This document shows, piece by piece, positions 1 to 10,777 of a stretch of DNA of 64,000 nt. The notes beneath the pieces were generated by a model. It ran no database searches. It was not told the origin of the DNA and saw only the letters and a list, made by a program, of their open reading frames with translations. Origin of the DNA: Alternaria dauci (Eukaryota > Ascomycota > Dothideomycetes > Pleosporales > Pleosporaceae); the NCBI RefSeq assembly GCF_042100115.1, contig NC_091272.1:4092001-4156000 (forward strand), written 5' to 3'. Position 1 is the stretch's first letter, and each line of letters opens with the position of its first letter. Both the position numbers and the translations under genes were made by a program.

Positions 1-3000
1 AGCCCTAAGTATATGAACGGAGATTTCTGAGTGGTCTCTTCTGCCGCAAAGGTTGGCATCACTCGCGTTGCACGACTGAATGCAGCTAGACCTACCGAGC
101 CTCGGCGATGGACATTGACTGAAGATGGCGAGCTAGGCACTCGGCAGAGACGCAGCGGGTGCTGAGTCGTACAAGCAGGCGGTAGCTCCAGCAGGCTGTG
201 ATGCTGCATCAAGCGGTGATGTGCCTTGGGTCGCGCAGGAAGTGGGGCATGTGAAGCATAGCTTGACATGTAGAAACATGCAGTAGATGCCGGTATGGGT
301 ACTATGCAGAGCCGTCGCCAGGGCTAGCCGTGGAGTCGAGAGCCGCCTCCAGGGCGTGTAAAGCTTGATAGAGGTCAAGCGAGACGACGAAGGGTCTCGG
401 AAGCGCAAGCGAGTCAACAGTTGGCGACGATCTGTGCTATTTCTTACCAGCGCTAAGCTTGGCTGGGGCTAGCGTGTCTGCTGTGTCGGACATCTGTGAG
501 GGGGGCCGGACATCCTCGTCCGACCACAACATCACCACATCACAATATTGACCACTGAGAAGACGTCCTGAGGAAAAGATATGTGGGTTAGACATGGATT
601 TGCGCCTCGACTCGGCTATCATCGCCACTTCTCCAGCTTGCCGTGTCGCTCTCATGACGTTCAGGACTAAGGTCAGACTATTGATATGCATCAGAGCTGC
701 ATTGGCCGTCTTGGGCAGCCACAGGCGCTGCGATAGTGTCACCGGAGGCCTCATATCTCCAACAAGATCTTGATGCTTCAACGTTGCCACTTTGACGATA
801 CGGCTGGAGCGGATCCATCTCCGCATGCTTGGTTCCAAGCGAAGAAGGCATCGCCGGATCAAGCTCATGGCTACACATCCTCCATACTTGTGGTAATTCG
901 GCAATGTCAAAGTATTCCTGCTCAAGAGCTGAAAGCAGATCGATTGGATGCATCCCAGGCTGCTACATGGCCATTCCCACGTCATCCTTGCCAGCAGCGC
1001 CTGCCGGTCATTATCCGCATGCTTACCCCTACCAACTCAGAGCTTTTGACAGAAAGCGAACTTCTAACGGTCTTGTGTCAGATCTGGTGCAGTTTCTTCC
1101 ATATCAGTGGTTACAACACTGACAGCGAAGAGCGCCACAATATTGAAGGTGCAAAGTGGGTCTGCTTACTTGCATCTTGCAGAGAATCCTTTGCGCAGCA
1201 CACAATACCTCGTATTGTTTTCCTCAGGTGAGGAGTCAGCCTTATGGTTCTGTTCACCGTAGTATCAGCCACAGCACAGCAAGTGCTTATTCATGTGCAT
1301 TGATCTCTGGGCATGCTCCTTGGATGCGTCTTCCTCATTTTATTGTGCCGTCATGATTTAGGTCTTTGGTCACAAGTGGGATGATACGAATCTATGGATC
1401 GTGAGTGGTAATTGATTGCTTGCTATACCTTGCATGCGAACCGGTCGTTCGGCGTCGCCTAGGTCAGTGCGGTACCTGAAGCGCTTCATCCGCGCGGAAG
1501 AAGCAATGTTTGGCGGCGGACATCTCAGTCATAATGCATCATCCATGGATAATTCGTGATCAATGCCCACTCGCCCACGGTTGCGCTCTGCACTACCATG
1601 CCGAAGTTCCGGTTGCGATGTACAACAGAAGGTACTGTCGGTACTTCAATGGCCACTCTCATTTAGGATCGGATAATCAGGCCCAGGGTTTGCAAATAAC
1701 CACTCAATCCGATCCGCTATGTCAATTCTCCTGATCATGAACAGGGATTTAATTTTCCGACATGCATGCATTCCAAAGGCCGTATGACGTCCTTCATCTA
1801 CTATCCGCTGCACAAGGCAACATGAATCGCGCGGAGCAATCACAACCCTGGCATTAAACTGTCGTCACAACCCGTCATATCTCGAGCTGTTTTGCGTGAT
1901 CCGGTAGGTCAATTCGTAGCTACCTGCGTCTTGAGGCGTATAGGCGATTCTCGACAGCCGTAACCATGGCAAACTTCACCTGTAAGCTTTCGGAAATTGA
2001 GTGATCGCCTTTAAGGTGATCTCAAGTCCGTTCCTGCATCTCAGTCCTTCCCAGGGAGGCTTCGTGGCAACGAAAAAGTTCCGCTATATAGATCAACAAC
2101 AGGGTATACGAACAAGTGCATGCATCTACATGGATTTTGGACGCACGAACGCCTTAGCATATTCATGCGCGGCACTGCGTAACATATCCTGTCTGCGAAT
2201 CCCAGACTCAATTCCGGGGTAGCCTGTAATCTGAGATGTGTTGGTAAAGCAGCAATATGTAACGTTGCGTGGGTAATGAGTACAAGGCTTTCATACCCAG
2301 CCACGTTGATTTTTGAACGTCGTGTCACAGCTCTGCCCCTGACAACGTACTACAAACGTTGTTCAGACAGCTGTTAGGCGCCATTGGCAACGAGGTTCCA
2401 CCGATAAGGTGCTACTACAGAATTCTCAACGCCATGCGGTTGTCAGGTACGACTTGCGACATCCAAGACGTACCTAGGTATCCTTGCGTCATATCCTCTT
2501 CATTTTTCTGAAAATCAGGAATGCGTGGCGCGTGTGAAAGTAGATTTTATGCATCTCTAGAGGCCGCCTTGCATGAACGCCTTTCGTCGATAATGTACCT
2601 AGGTACAGCCGAAATAAGCGGCCGTAGTCCCCTGAGCAACAAAGCTATGCCATCATGTGCGGTAGGCGCCGGTCGCGCATCGCGAGAACATGTAGCTTCA
2701 ATAGATGCATGCAAGGTCGATCATCCTCAACGTCCTGTTGAGAGATAAGTATGCGGATCCTCAAGGAAGAGGGGCTGGTGGAGGCTGGTGGAAGCTGGAC
2801 TAGGACAGAACCAACGGTCCCCAGGTAGATGACGTATGCAAGAGCTCGATTGCTTTTTCCAAAGATTTAATCCAAGACTATAAATACTCTAGAGGTGAAA
2901 TGGTTACAGAAGGTAGATACTTCTGACACAAGCGAATTTTAATGTTTGTGACGAGAATGAATGTCTGGACGTACAAGTCGGTGCCATCGCGGTCGACAAG

Positions 3001-3154
3001 GCAGAACGATATCTGTACGTCTTCCCAGACAGCAAAAACCATGCTATGCCGCGCTGGTCAGGGGAACATTATGAGGGTACAGTCCATTTCAACTGAGAGA
3101 GAATAGCCCTTTGGATGTTTTTCTTTGGTCATAGGTACTCATATCATCCCTGAT
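1..3154. other. Gene-poor left end, no supported gene
   Basis: This 3.15 kb stretch has only short open frames in all six frames, none with a recognisable domain. The most protein-like piece is on the minus strand between about 437 and 985, where two overlapping frames starting at ATGs 985 and 953 each read plausibly for part of their length. That could be a decayed or spliced gene, but I cannot join the pieces into a convincing model. No terminal repeats, poly-A tails or transposase motifs were seen. A short imperfect tandem of a GGCTGGTGGA-like unit lies near 2770-2800. Base composition is not obviously AT-skewed, so heavy repeat-induced mutation is not apparent by eye. Confidence 0.6.
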
Positions 3155-4754
3155 CTACATGACCATAATAAAGTCTGGATCGCGGTCATCGCCTTTACCC
3201 TCAAACTCGGCATACTTTCCATTCGCCTTGTCTTTGTTGATTTTCCACACCCACGCGACATTGGCAGCAACCCTGCAAAGCATTGATCAGTACATCTTCA
3301 CAAACTAGTGATATCTCGAATCAGGTCAACTTACAATACCCAGGCTGCGCATAGCAATCCCAGCATGATACCATGACTCTTGTGAAAGTGTGGCCCTTCA
3401 CTTTTCGGGTACACGAAACTTGCGACGAAACCTCCCGCATTGGCAATCCCGAGTTGGAGTGCAGAAGTAGTGGCGCGTTTGTAGTGTCCAGCGGAGTTGT
3501 TGCTGTTCCAAGATAAGATGCAAGGTACAGTGGCATACATACCGGTTGCCATAAGGAAGGTCATTCCGTATTGTATCTTGGGGTTCGTAGTCTGACTTAT
3601 AATGCCGTAGCCGATGATAGCAATGGGCAGGGTGCATAGCATGACGGGGCCGCGTAGGTTTAGACGATCCGATAGTAGAGCAACTGCCACTGTAAAGACA
3701 GATGCTACGGCGTAGGGGATAACAGTCCACAGCTGTGTTTCATTGGGATCCTTGGCGAATCCGTTGTTGATGATAGTCGGGAGGAAGAGACCAAAGCTGT
3801 AGAGCCCGCTGAGGATTGCGAAGTACGCCGTTGCAGTGAGCCAGACTTGGACATTGAACACTCCGCGCTTGACTTCTGCCCAATCGAAGCGTTCGTGAGA
3901 TGCGCTCTGTTCACCGAGCCGAAATCGCGCATGTTCTTTCTCGCTTGGACTAAGGAATTTGGCGGATTCGATCGAGTTGGGTAAGAAGAGTGCGGAGCAT
4001 ACACCGACAAAGACGGTCAAAAGCCCCTCAACAATGAAGATCCAACGCCAACTGCCATATTCGGTTAGATGCTTGCAATGGACGGTGGCAAGTGTATTAC
4101 GTACCCTTCAAGCCCTCCAGCAGGACCAATCGCATTGAGTCCCCTGGCCAGCAGACCACCAAATGCTCCAGATAATGATGCTGCGGTGTAGAAGATGCCA
4201 ATGCGTAGAGCCAGCTCTTGCCTCCGGTAGAAGCCGGAAAGGTAGAGTACCATACCCGGCAGCAACCCTCCCTCTGCGCAGCCAAGCAACGCGCGGACGG
4301 TAACAAAGGAAGCGAAATTGGTGACGAAACCAAGACACATGGTCAAGATGCCCCATACCGATGTTAGAAGCGGAAGCCATATCTTTGGTGATACCTTCTT
4401 GAGCACCAGATTCGACGGCAGCTCACTGGCGATATATGTAGCGTAGAAGACGCACAAGCCGATGGAGTACTGGTGGTCGTTGATTTTGATGTCTCTTTCG
4501 AGGCCCAAGATCTTTGCGTTGCCGACATTGGTGCGATCGATGAATGAGCACAGAAAGAGGAGAGCCAGAACGGGTAGGATGCTATCGTTGTCAGCACTTT
4601 AATCTTGAGGGGAGAGGAGAGAATCAACATACCGAACATCCATTTTGACCAGTAACTTCTTGGTAACCTGGCCGTCATTACCGAACCCCGCTTCCAACTG
4701 CTCACTTTCGCTCCTATTCTCAAGTTTCTCGTCGTGCATCTTATCAAGGCTCAT
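3155..4754 (-). CDS. MFS transporter, allantoate permease (Dal5/ACS) family
   Basis: A plasma-membrane permease of the anion:cation symporter branch of the major facilitator superfamily; fungal relatives import allantoate, nicotinate, pantothenate or other carboxylates. The model has four exons: 4754-4633, 4581-4105, 4051-3335 and 3272-3155, giving 477 residues, the usual family size. All three introns (51, 53 and 62 bp) have GT..AG ends and restore the frame exactly. The protein has a hydrophilic start (MSLDKMHDEK), the first-loop signature DRTNVGNAKILGLE typical of this family, then alternating hydrophobic segments and a charged C-terminus ending in FIMVM. The substrate cannot be told from sequence. 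It sits at the front of a minus-strand run with a CoA-transferase and a Zn2Cys6 regulator, which may or may not be functionally linked. Confidence 0.9.
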
Positions 4755-5798
4755 GTTCGCAACAGGTCGGAGTACCGAAAGTAGAAGTGCACCGAGGATT
4801 GGAGGACAGTGTGGGCTCTCAGCCTAAAGGAAAAAGAAGAGGACAGCTCTCTTATCCTCTCAACAGGGAGTCGTAGCGCACTCCAACCTGCCAAAAAGCG
4901 ACAAGGGCTATCCTCTCTGACCCCATGGGGCGGGCGCACGGGATGCGGCGCAATCGGGTTTTTCGGACATGCTATTGGCGGAGTTGCTCGGCCGTCAAGT
5001 GAGCATGCCCCAACGCCCGCAAGCTTATGCTGGAAACAAGCATAGCGCTCTTTGGCAGACAGGCGATCGGCAGGCTTGACATCAGCGTTAGTGATCCGGC
5101 GCGTGCAAGCGGGAGTTGTTCTGTTGCCGAGTGTTCCTCGTCGGTCGTGTAGAGATACGAACAAGGGCAGAGGATGCATCGCATGGGTGACCACAGCGCT
5201 GTATCTTTCTTCTGGTGGGGTTGCGGGTGTTGATGGAGTTTTTGGTTGGCCAGCATAGCCAAGCTTTGGTTGTACAGCACAGAGGGGCCCGTCAAGCAGT
5301 GCGAAGCCTTTAAGCCCCGCTTGGACGACTTGGCTGCCCCGAATGTCGCATGGCTACCGCGACGAGGAAACCCGCTGCGTGGGGAGATTGTCAACGGCGT
5401 CGCAGATTGCGATTAGAGCTAATTTCCAAATTCTTTCCAGAGGACAGGCACCACCGGTATTGGAGACTCTGCATGCTCCGACGCCGAGGGTGTTGTCGCA
5501 ACACACAGAAGCACCAAAGTTGATCTTGCCAGGTGGTGTAACCGATAACCCGGCAATCGCCGTCGCGATGCTTTTTTGTTCTTCCAGGGAAGTTGTGCGA
5601 CATCCATCACATGATTGAGCAGGTCGCAATGGCTGCCTTGACGTATGGCATCATCACTTACAACACCCGGCGTTTACGTGCACACCGCTCCGTGGTCCTG
5701 GAGCGCACCCTGATCTCGCGCATTTGATTTGCAAATTAATGTGAATGGTATTGATCGCCAAGGCATGCTGCATACGCAAGCAAGCCACGGAAAGACGC
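4755..5798. other. Spacer between MFS start and SCOT stop
   Basis: This 1.04 kb interval must carry the promoter of the permease and the 3' end of the CoA-transferase. One minus-strand open frame of about 90 codons (5354-5629) is rich in cysteine, including a CC pair and a VCCDNTLGVGAC segment, and could be one exon of a small secreted protein. It has no ATG in frame and no clear signal-peptide exon, so it is not called as a gene. The rest shows nothing convincing. Confidence 0.5.
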
Positions 5799-7474
5799 CT
5801 ATTCCATAGTCTTGAGATCTGGCGCAACCTCAAACTTCGCATCCGTCTTCGCCTTGACGTCCTCAACACTAACACCAGGCGCAGTCTCTGTAAGGGTCAA
5901 AGTACCCCGCTTTCTGTTTACCTCAAACACACACATGTCCGTAATAATGGTACTAACGCACTTGGCTCCGGTCAATGGCAGCTTGCATTCCTGGACAATC
6001 TTGCTCGATCCATCCTTGGCAACATGCTCAGTAGCGACTACCACCTTGGTAGCCTCTGGGTTGCTGACGAGATCCATAGCGCCGCCCATGCCCTTGAAAA
6101 CCTTTCCAGGCACCATGTAGTTTGCTAGATCGCCAGATGCGCTGACTTGGAGCGCGCCTAGAATAGAGACATCAACGTGGCCACCGCGGATCATGCCGAA
6201 TGACTCTGCAGAGTCAAATGTCGAGGCGCCAGGTAAAAGCGTAACCGTCTCCTTGCCGGCGTTGATAATGTCTGGGTCGAGCTCGTCCTCGGTAGGATAA
6301 GGGCCCATGCCTAGAATACCGTTCTCGGATTGCAGCCACACCTTGACACCGTCGGGCACGAAAGACGCCGCTGCCGTCGGGATTCCGACACCCAAATTGA
6401 CATAGTATCCTTGCTTCAGCTCTTTCGCCGCTCGGCGCGCGATGCGGTCGCGACGTTCTGCGGCCTCGTTCTTGGAGGGTGTGTCTGTCGAAGCAGCGGG
6501 CTTTCGAAGCTTCTTGATCTCGATCATTTTAGGGGCAGTAGAGGGAACGATGCGGTCGACGAAGATGCCAGGGAGGTCAATGTCGTTTGCGTCAAAGGTG
6601 CCGATTGGGACGATTTCTTCGGCTTCAACGATGGTTAGGCGTGCAGCTTTGGCCATGATCGGGCCAAACGCCTTGGTGGTGTATCTTCCAGAAATGTCAG
6701 CTATAACATTCATGACATTGGATAGCGCGGTTGTTACCTGAAAACACAGTTGCCAGCCTCATCTGCCTTGTGTGCTCGGATAATCGCAACATCGCCAGTC
6801 AGAGCAGTCTCCATGAGGAATTTCTTGCCATTGAACTCTCTGACCTCCCTCTTCTGGCCAAAACCGACAGCTTTCCCCTCCTTGTCAAACTTGGCGGGGA
6901 TCTGTCCGTCTTGCAGTAGAGTGTTGACAGCCGTGGGTGTGTAGAATGCTGGAATGCCTGCCCCACCAGCTCTTATCCTCTCCGCAAGAGTACCTTGTGG
7001 ACATAGCTCAATCTCTATGCCGCCGCTCAAGTATTGCTTTTCCAATGCCTTGTTGTTTCCTAAAAAGCTGATGATGAGTTTCTTGACTTGTCCATTCTTG
7101 GTAAGATGCGCGAGGCCTCCTGTATCCTCAATGCCAGCATTGTTGGAGACAGCTGTCAGGGAGTGCAAGGATTGTGGGCCGCGTTTCTTCATCGCTCCGA
7201 TGAGTGTGTCTGCTACACCACACAGCCCGAAGCCGGCACTCAGGACTGTTGATCCTGATTGCACGTCTGCGACTGCTTCGTCTGCATCTTTGAATAGTTT
7301 CGATTTCGAGCGGTCGATTGTCGGAGCGCCTTGACTGATGCCGCGCAGCTGACCCGTAAACCGCCATCGCGGTGGGAGTCGCGCGGCTCGTAATTGTGCG
7401 GGGAGAGGACGTCGAGAACATAACCGCGATGGCAGAGCGGCAAGCAGCCGATATGACGCAGGTAGCGAGTCCAT
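5799..7474 (-). CDS. SCOT: Succinyl-CoA:3-ketoacid CoA-transferase, mitochondrial
   Basis: Moves CoA from succinyl-CoA to acetoacetate (and possibly acetate) in the mitochondrial matrix, so it works in ketone-body and acetyl-CoA balance. Two exons, 7474-6738 and 6684-5799, are joined across a 53 bp GT..AG intron at ..NCVFR/YTTK.., giving 540 residues, close to animal SCOT (about 520). The alpha-like half comes first (glycine-rich [10 protein letters not shown]), then the beta-like half with [11 protein letters not shown]; the glutamate of SENG, near residue 365, is the catalytic residue that forms the enzyme-CoA thioester in this family. The N-terminus is rich in Arg, Ser and Leu without acidic residues, as expected for a matrix-targeting peptide. 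Another in-frame ATG ten codons upstream (7504) is possible; I prefer MDSLPAS at 7474. Confidence 0.93.
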
Positions 7475-7948
7475 TGTGAGGCGCGTGAACAACAGTAACA
7501 GCAATAATAGCAGCAGAGGCAGTCAAATTAAACCAAGGGCTCGGGAGACTCAAGAAGCTCCGGCTTGTCAAGGTACGGGCTGAAGCTTTGCAATTCACGT
7601 CCGAACGAAAGCCATCAGACGCGTGCGTCAACCGCGCAGTAGCGTAACGTCATGCATCTGGCGGCCGTCGGCATCATTTCAACTGCCGACGATGGAGCGA
7701 CTCTGCAGCTCGAAGCGGGGCTTCATTTGCGGCGAAATCACATGAGGTTTAGCCTCTGGCGAATTCCGAGGTTGTGCCATCCTTCCAAGTGCCCTCCCAC
7801 TTGGCGACCCGTCATCTGCCATCCATTCTGTCCCGCGACTAGCACAGACTCGCAACAAGCAACATGAAGACATTCTTACAATTGAAGGTTTGCCCAAAAA
7901 TTCCCAGAATACTCTGAGAGGGTGCGCAAAGCAGGTTCATCCGATGCA
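7475..7948. other. Spacer between SCOT and the Zn2Cys6 gene
   Basis: These 474 bp upstream of SCOT and downstream of the transcription-factor stop hold only short unconvincing frames. They should contain the SCOT promoter and the regulator's 3' UTR. I see no clear TATA box or repeat. Confidence 0.5.
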
Positions 7949-10289
7949 CTACGGGAAGTTGAAGTCGGGCAGATTCATCCAGTCCGTCCATAACGGGTTG
8001 CTATCGTTCCAAGGCAGATCCAACAGCGCCGTAGAAAACAGGTCAGAGTTGGTCACGGTCTCATTGACTTCGTGGTACGACATGGCTGAGAAGTCAAGCG
8101 TATCTGGCCAGTAACTCGAAATCGGATCGGGGCCCATTGTATGGTTTTCGGGCAATGCTTCGTGCACTTTATATGACGGCGACAGAAGGGCTGGTATGGC
8201 CATGGATGGCGGTACAGGATCGTGCGATGGCATTCGGACCGTTCTTTCAATGTCCGGCGCCTGCTTGACAAGAACGCGCAAGAAGCGACCGTAAACGACG
8301 GAAGCACCGTTTCGATGAACCGGTGTGCTGCCTATACGCTCAAGAACCGTTGCTGTGTCTTCGATGAGATGTCGTACACTTGGCGCAAGGCTCTTCTTGT
8401 TTCCGCTACCCTCTGGTACGGGTGCACTTAGAGCGAGAGCTATGCTTGCAGCAAAACAGATCATCGTGACTGTGTTGTTGGGCATCGACTTGAGACGAGA
8501 CTCGCCTTGGATTGCCGCGCGCATAACGTTGAGTGCAGAAGATAGTGCCGACTTGCGGAATGACCGCTTGACTTCTGGGGGTGCGCTTGGGTGATTGAGG
8601 AGCATCGAGTAGGTCGAAAGTCGTGTATGTGTGACAAGAATCTCGACATACGGAGGCAGACTCTTACTCTCTGGATCGGCAATCACAGAAGGCCAGGCTC
8701 GAGACCAGGTATCGAAGAAGCTTTCGACAGACCCGTCGATTTCCTGAGCAATCTTGGAGCCCACTTCTACCAGGCGATAGTTGTCACAGCGCGTGCGCAC
8801 TTCAGCGAAGAGGCAATCGAGATCGCGGCGGAGCACTGCCATAGATATGAGCGGTCCATCCTGGGCGTCGGCGTACTGGTTGAAGTGCCATTTGTCGCAA
8901 TACTGAATCAAAGACGTTTTGGGGACGCAGTAGCTGCGGCCGCGGGCTAGGCAGACTCCGCGTTCCAATACGAACAGAGAAATCCATACCCTCTCTCTGC
9001 GACGCAGAAGTCGCTGGCCCCATTCCGAGTCTGGGTCAACATCTTCGAAGCCATCCATAGCCAGTGCTTTTCTAGCATGGAGACATTCAGCCTTGGGTAT
9101 TTGTCTGACGAGCTCCTGATCGAATGAGGTAGACGGTGTGATTACTTTGTCTAACATTAGATCCAGCGCGATAGATAATGCTGTAGCCAGGTAGAGACTG
9201 GTATCGTCATCGCTCGCATGCGATCCTGGAGGCATCCAAGGTATACTAACCATGAAAGCCAGCACGATTTCAACAGATCTGTACTTTCGAGTGATGACCT
9301 GTTCGGCCAGGAATCTGCGATGCAGTAGTAGTCTCTTGGCCAGGGCAGAGGTTTCTGGTAGGAAAATGGCTGTCATGGCTAGTAACGTAGTGAACAGAAA
9401 GGCTGAGCGGTTCCGAACGAATGGCAACGTGTGTACCAACGGATCGAGTCCCCAGCGTGTGTGCGCTAGTTTCCTGTGGAAACTAGATGGTACAAGTCAC
9501 TTGTGTGTATCTGCGATAAGGATATCGGTGCCAAACTTACTACTGTAGAAGCATCTCAGCTTCATCTTTGGTCACGAGACCGACGTCGATCGGATCCAAC
9601 CCTGAACCCTGATCAAGGTTTGCCTTCATGGGGAGGAAGAAATGATGAACGTCCAAAAATGCGCTCTGTTCGCTGCCATTGAACCTGCCTTCTGGGCTGG
9701 CGGTGCTCGGATTGTACGATTGTGGTGTTGCAATTCGTAGGTCCGATGCCCGAGCGAGAAGCTGGAGCGGATTCTCGACATCTTCAACAGCGAGCTGATC
9801 GTCGCTTGATGTGCCAACGAGAGTGTTTGCCGATGCTTGTGGATACGCTTCTGAGGCCGGAGACGTGTCCGGGTTTAGGTTCTGGTGGGAGTCATCGTCC
9901 CCTTGTGCCTCGTTCAAGAGTCGTTGCAGCTGTTGCAGCGTACTCTGACTCGCAGCTGCATCTGACTTCCTCTTCTTGATGGCTTCCTCGACTTGGTATA
10001 TGGCTTTCTCTAGGCCTGATCGTTTGCTTCCATGTTGTCAGCCTTGATGATGTTATCAAAACTGATCGCTTACTTTTTCACGCCCTTCTGTCTACCGATA
10101 TGGAACTCGCTAGATGTGGACGTACAAAGTCAGCGTATGTCTCATATGCAGTTCGTATAAGCCCACTTACGGAATGATGCATTCGATGCCGACGTTCTGG
10201 CATCGCTCGCATATCGGCGCCCCCTCTTTGCGCCGGCATTTGATTTTGCTTTTGCGGCAGTTGAGACATGCCGCCTGTTTGACGTTCAT
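7949..10289 (-). CDS. Zn2Cys6 fungal transcription factor
   Basis: A nuclear DNA-binding regulator. Four exons, 10289-10171, 10109-10074 (36 nt), 10026-9541 and 9482-7949, give 724 residues. The binuclear zinc cluster is at the N-terminus, starting ACLNCRKSKIKC, with six cysteines spaced C-x2-C-x6-C-x8-C-x2-C-x6-C. The linker PEFHIGRQKGVKNKRSGLEK crosses two introns and leads into a short coiled-coil (EKAIYQVEEAIKKRK), typical of dimerising members. The remainder is the helical middle-homology (fungal_trans-like) region beginning near YFHRKLAHTRWGLDPLVH, then a C-terminal tail ending in WMNLPDFNFP that looks like an acidic/aromatic activation segment. A longer N-terminus from 10394 is open in frame. 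It lies two genes from an MFS permease on the same strand. The target genes are unknown. Confidence 0.9.
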
Positions 10290-10777
10290 TCCTCTAACCT
10301 TGGCTTTTATGTTGTTCCGCGATGCTGTATGACCGTTCCGTAGTCTGGATTGGGCGTCTCCGGCATAGCTTGGCTGGCCGCACGAAGTCTCCAAAGTTGG
10401 GGATTCAAGTCAGGCCCCTTTCCGTTCACGGAATCTCAGAATCGACGTCTACAGCAAACCCAAAAGTCAAGGTATGCGACGCAAGGCGGAACAAAGGAAG
10501 ACGAAACGCGCCGAGGAGCTGCTCGGTGCATGGGCGTGCGTGCGGAGGTGTGCTAGCTGATTGTGCGCTAGCATGGACCCTGGTATTGCACATGGCAGGC
10601 GCCCCCAGATGCAGACTTCGGAACAACTTCCGCTGACCGGCAGTTTGTCCAGACCCAGTCACGCGTTGCAGCGAGGTGCAGCTAGGATGACATTTATGTA
10701 TTGACGTCTAAGCATTGGGTATCTGTTTGGAAACTGCTACATGAGTGTAATAAAACTGCACTCCAATATCAAGAAGC
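10290..10777. other. Spacer upstream of the regulator
   Basis: This 488 bp stretch separates the Zn2Cys6 start from the stop of the ubiquitin-domain gene. It should hold the regulator's promoter. Short frames on both strands are shadows or chance; no other structure was seen. Confidence 0.5.
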
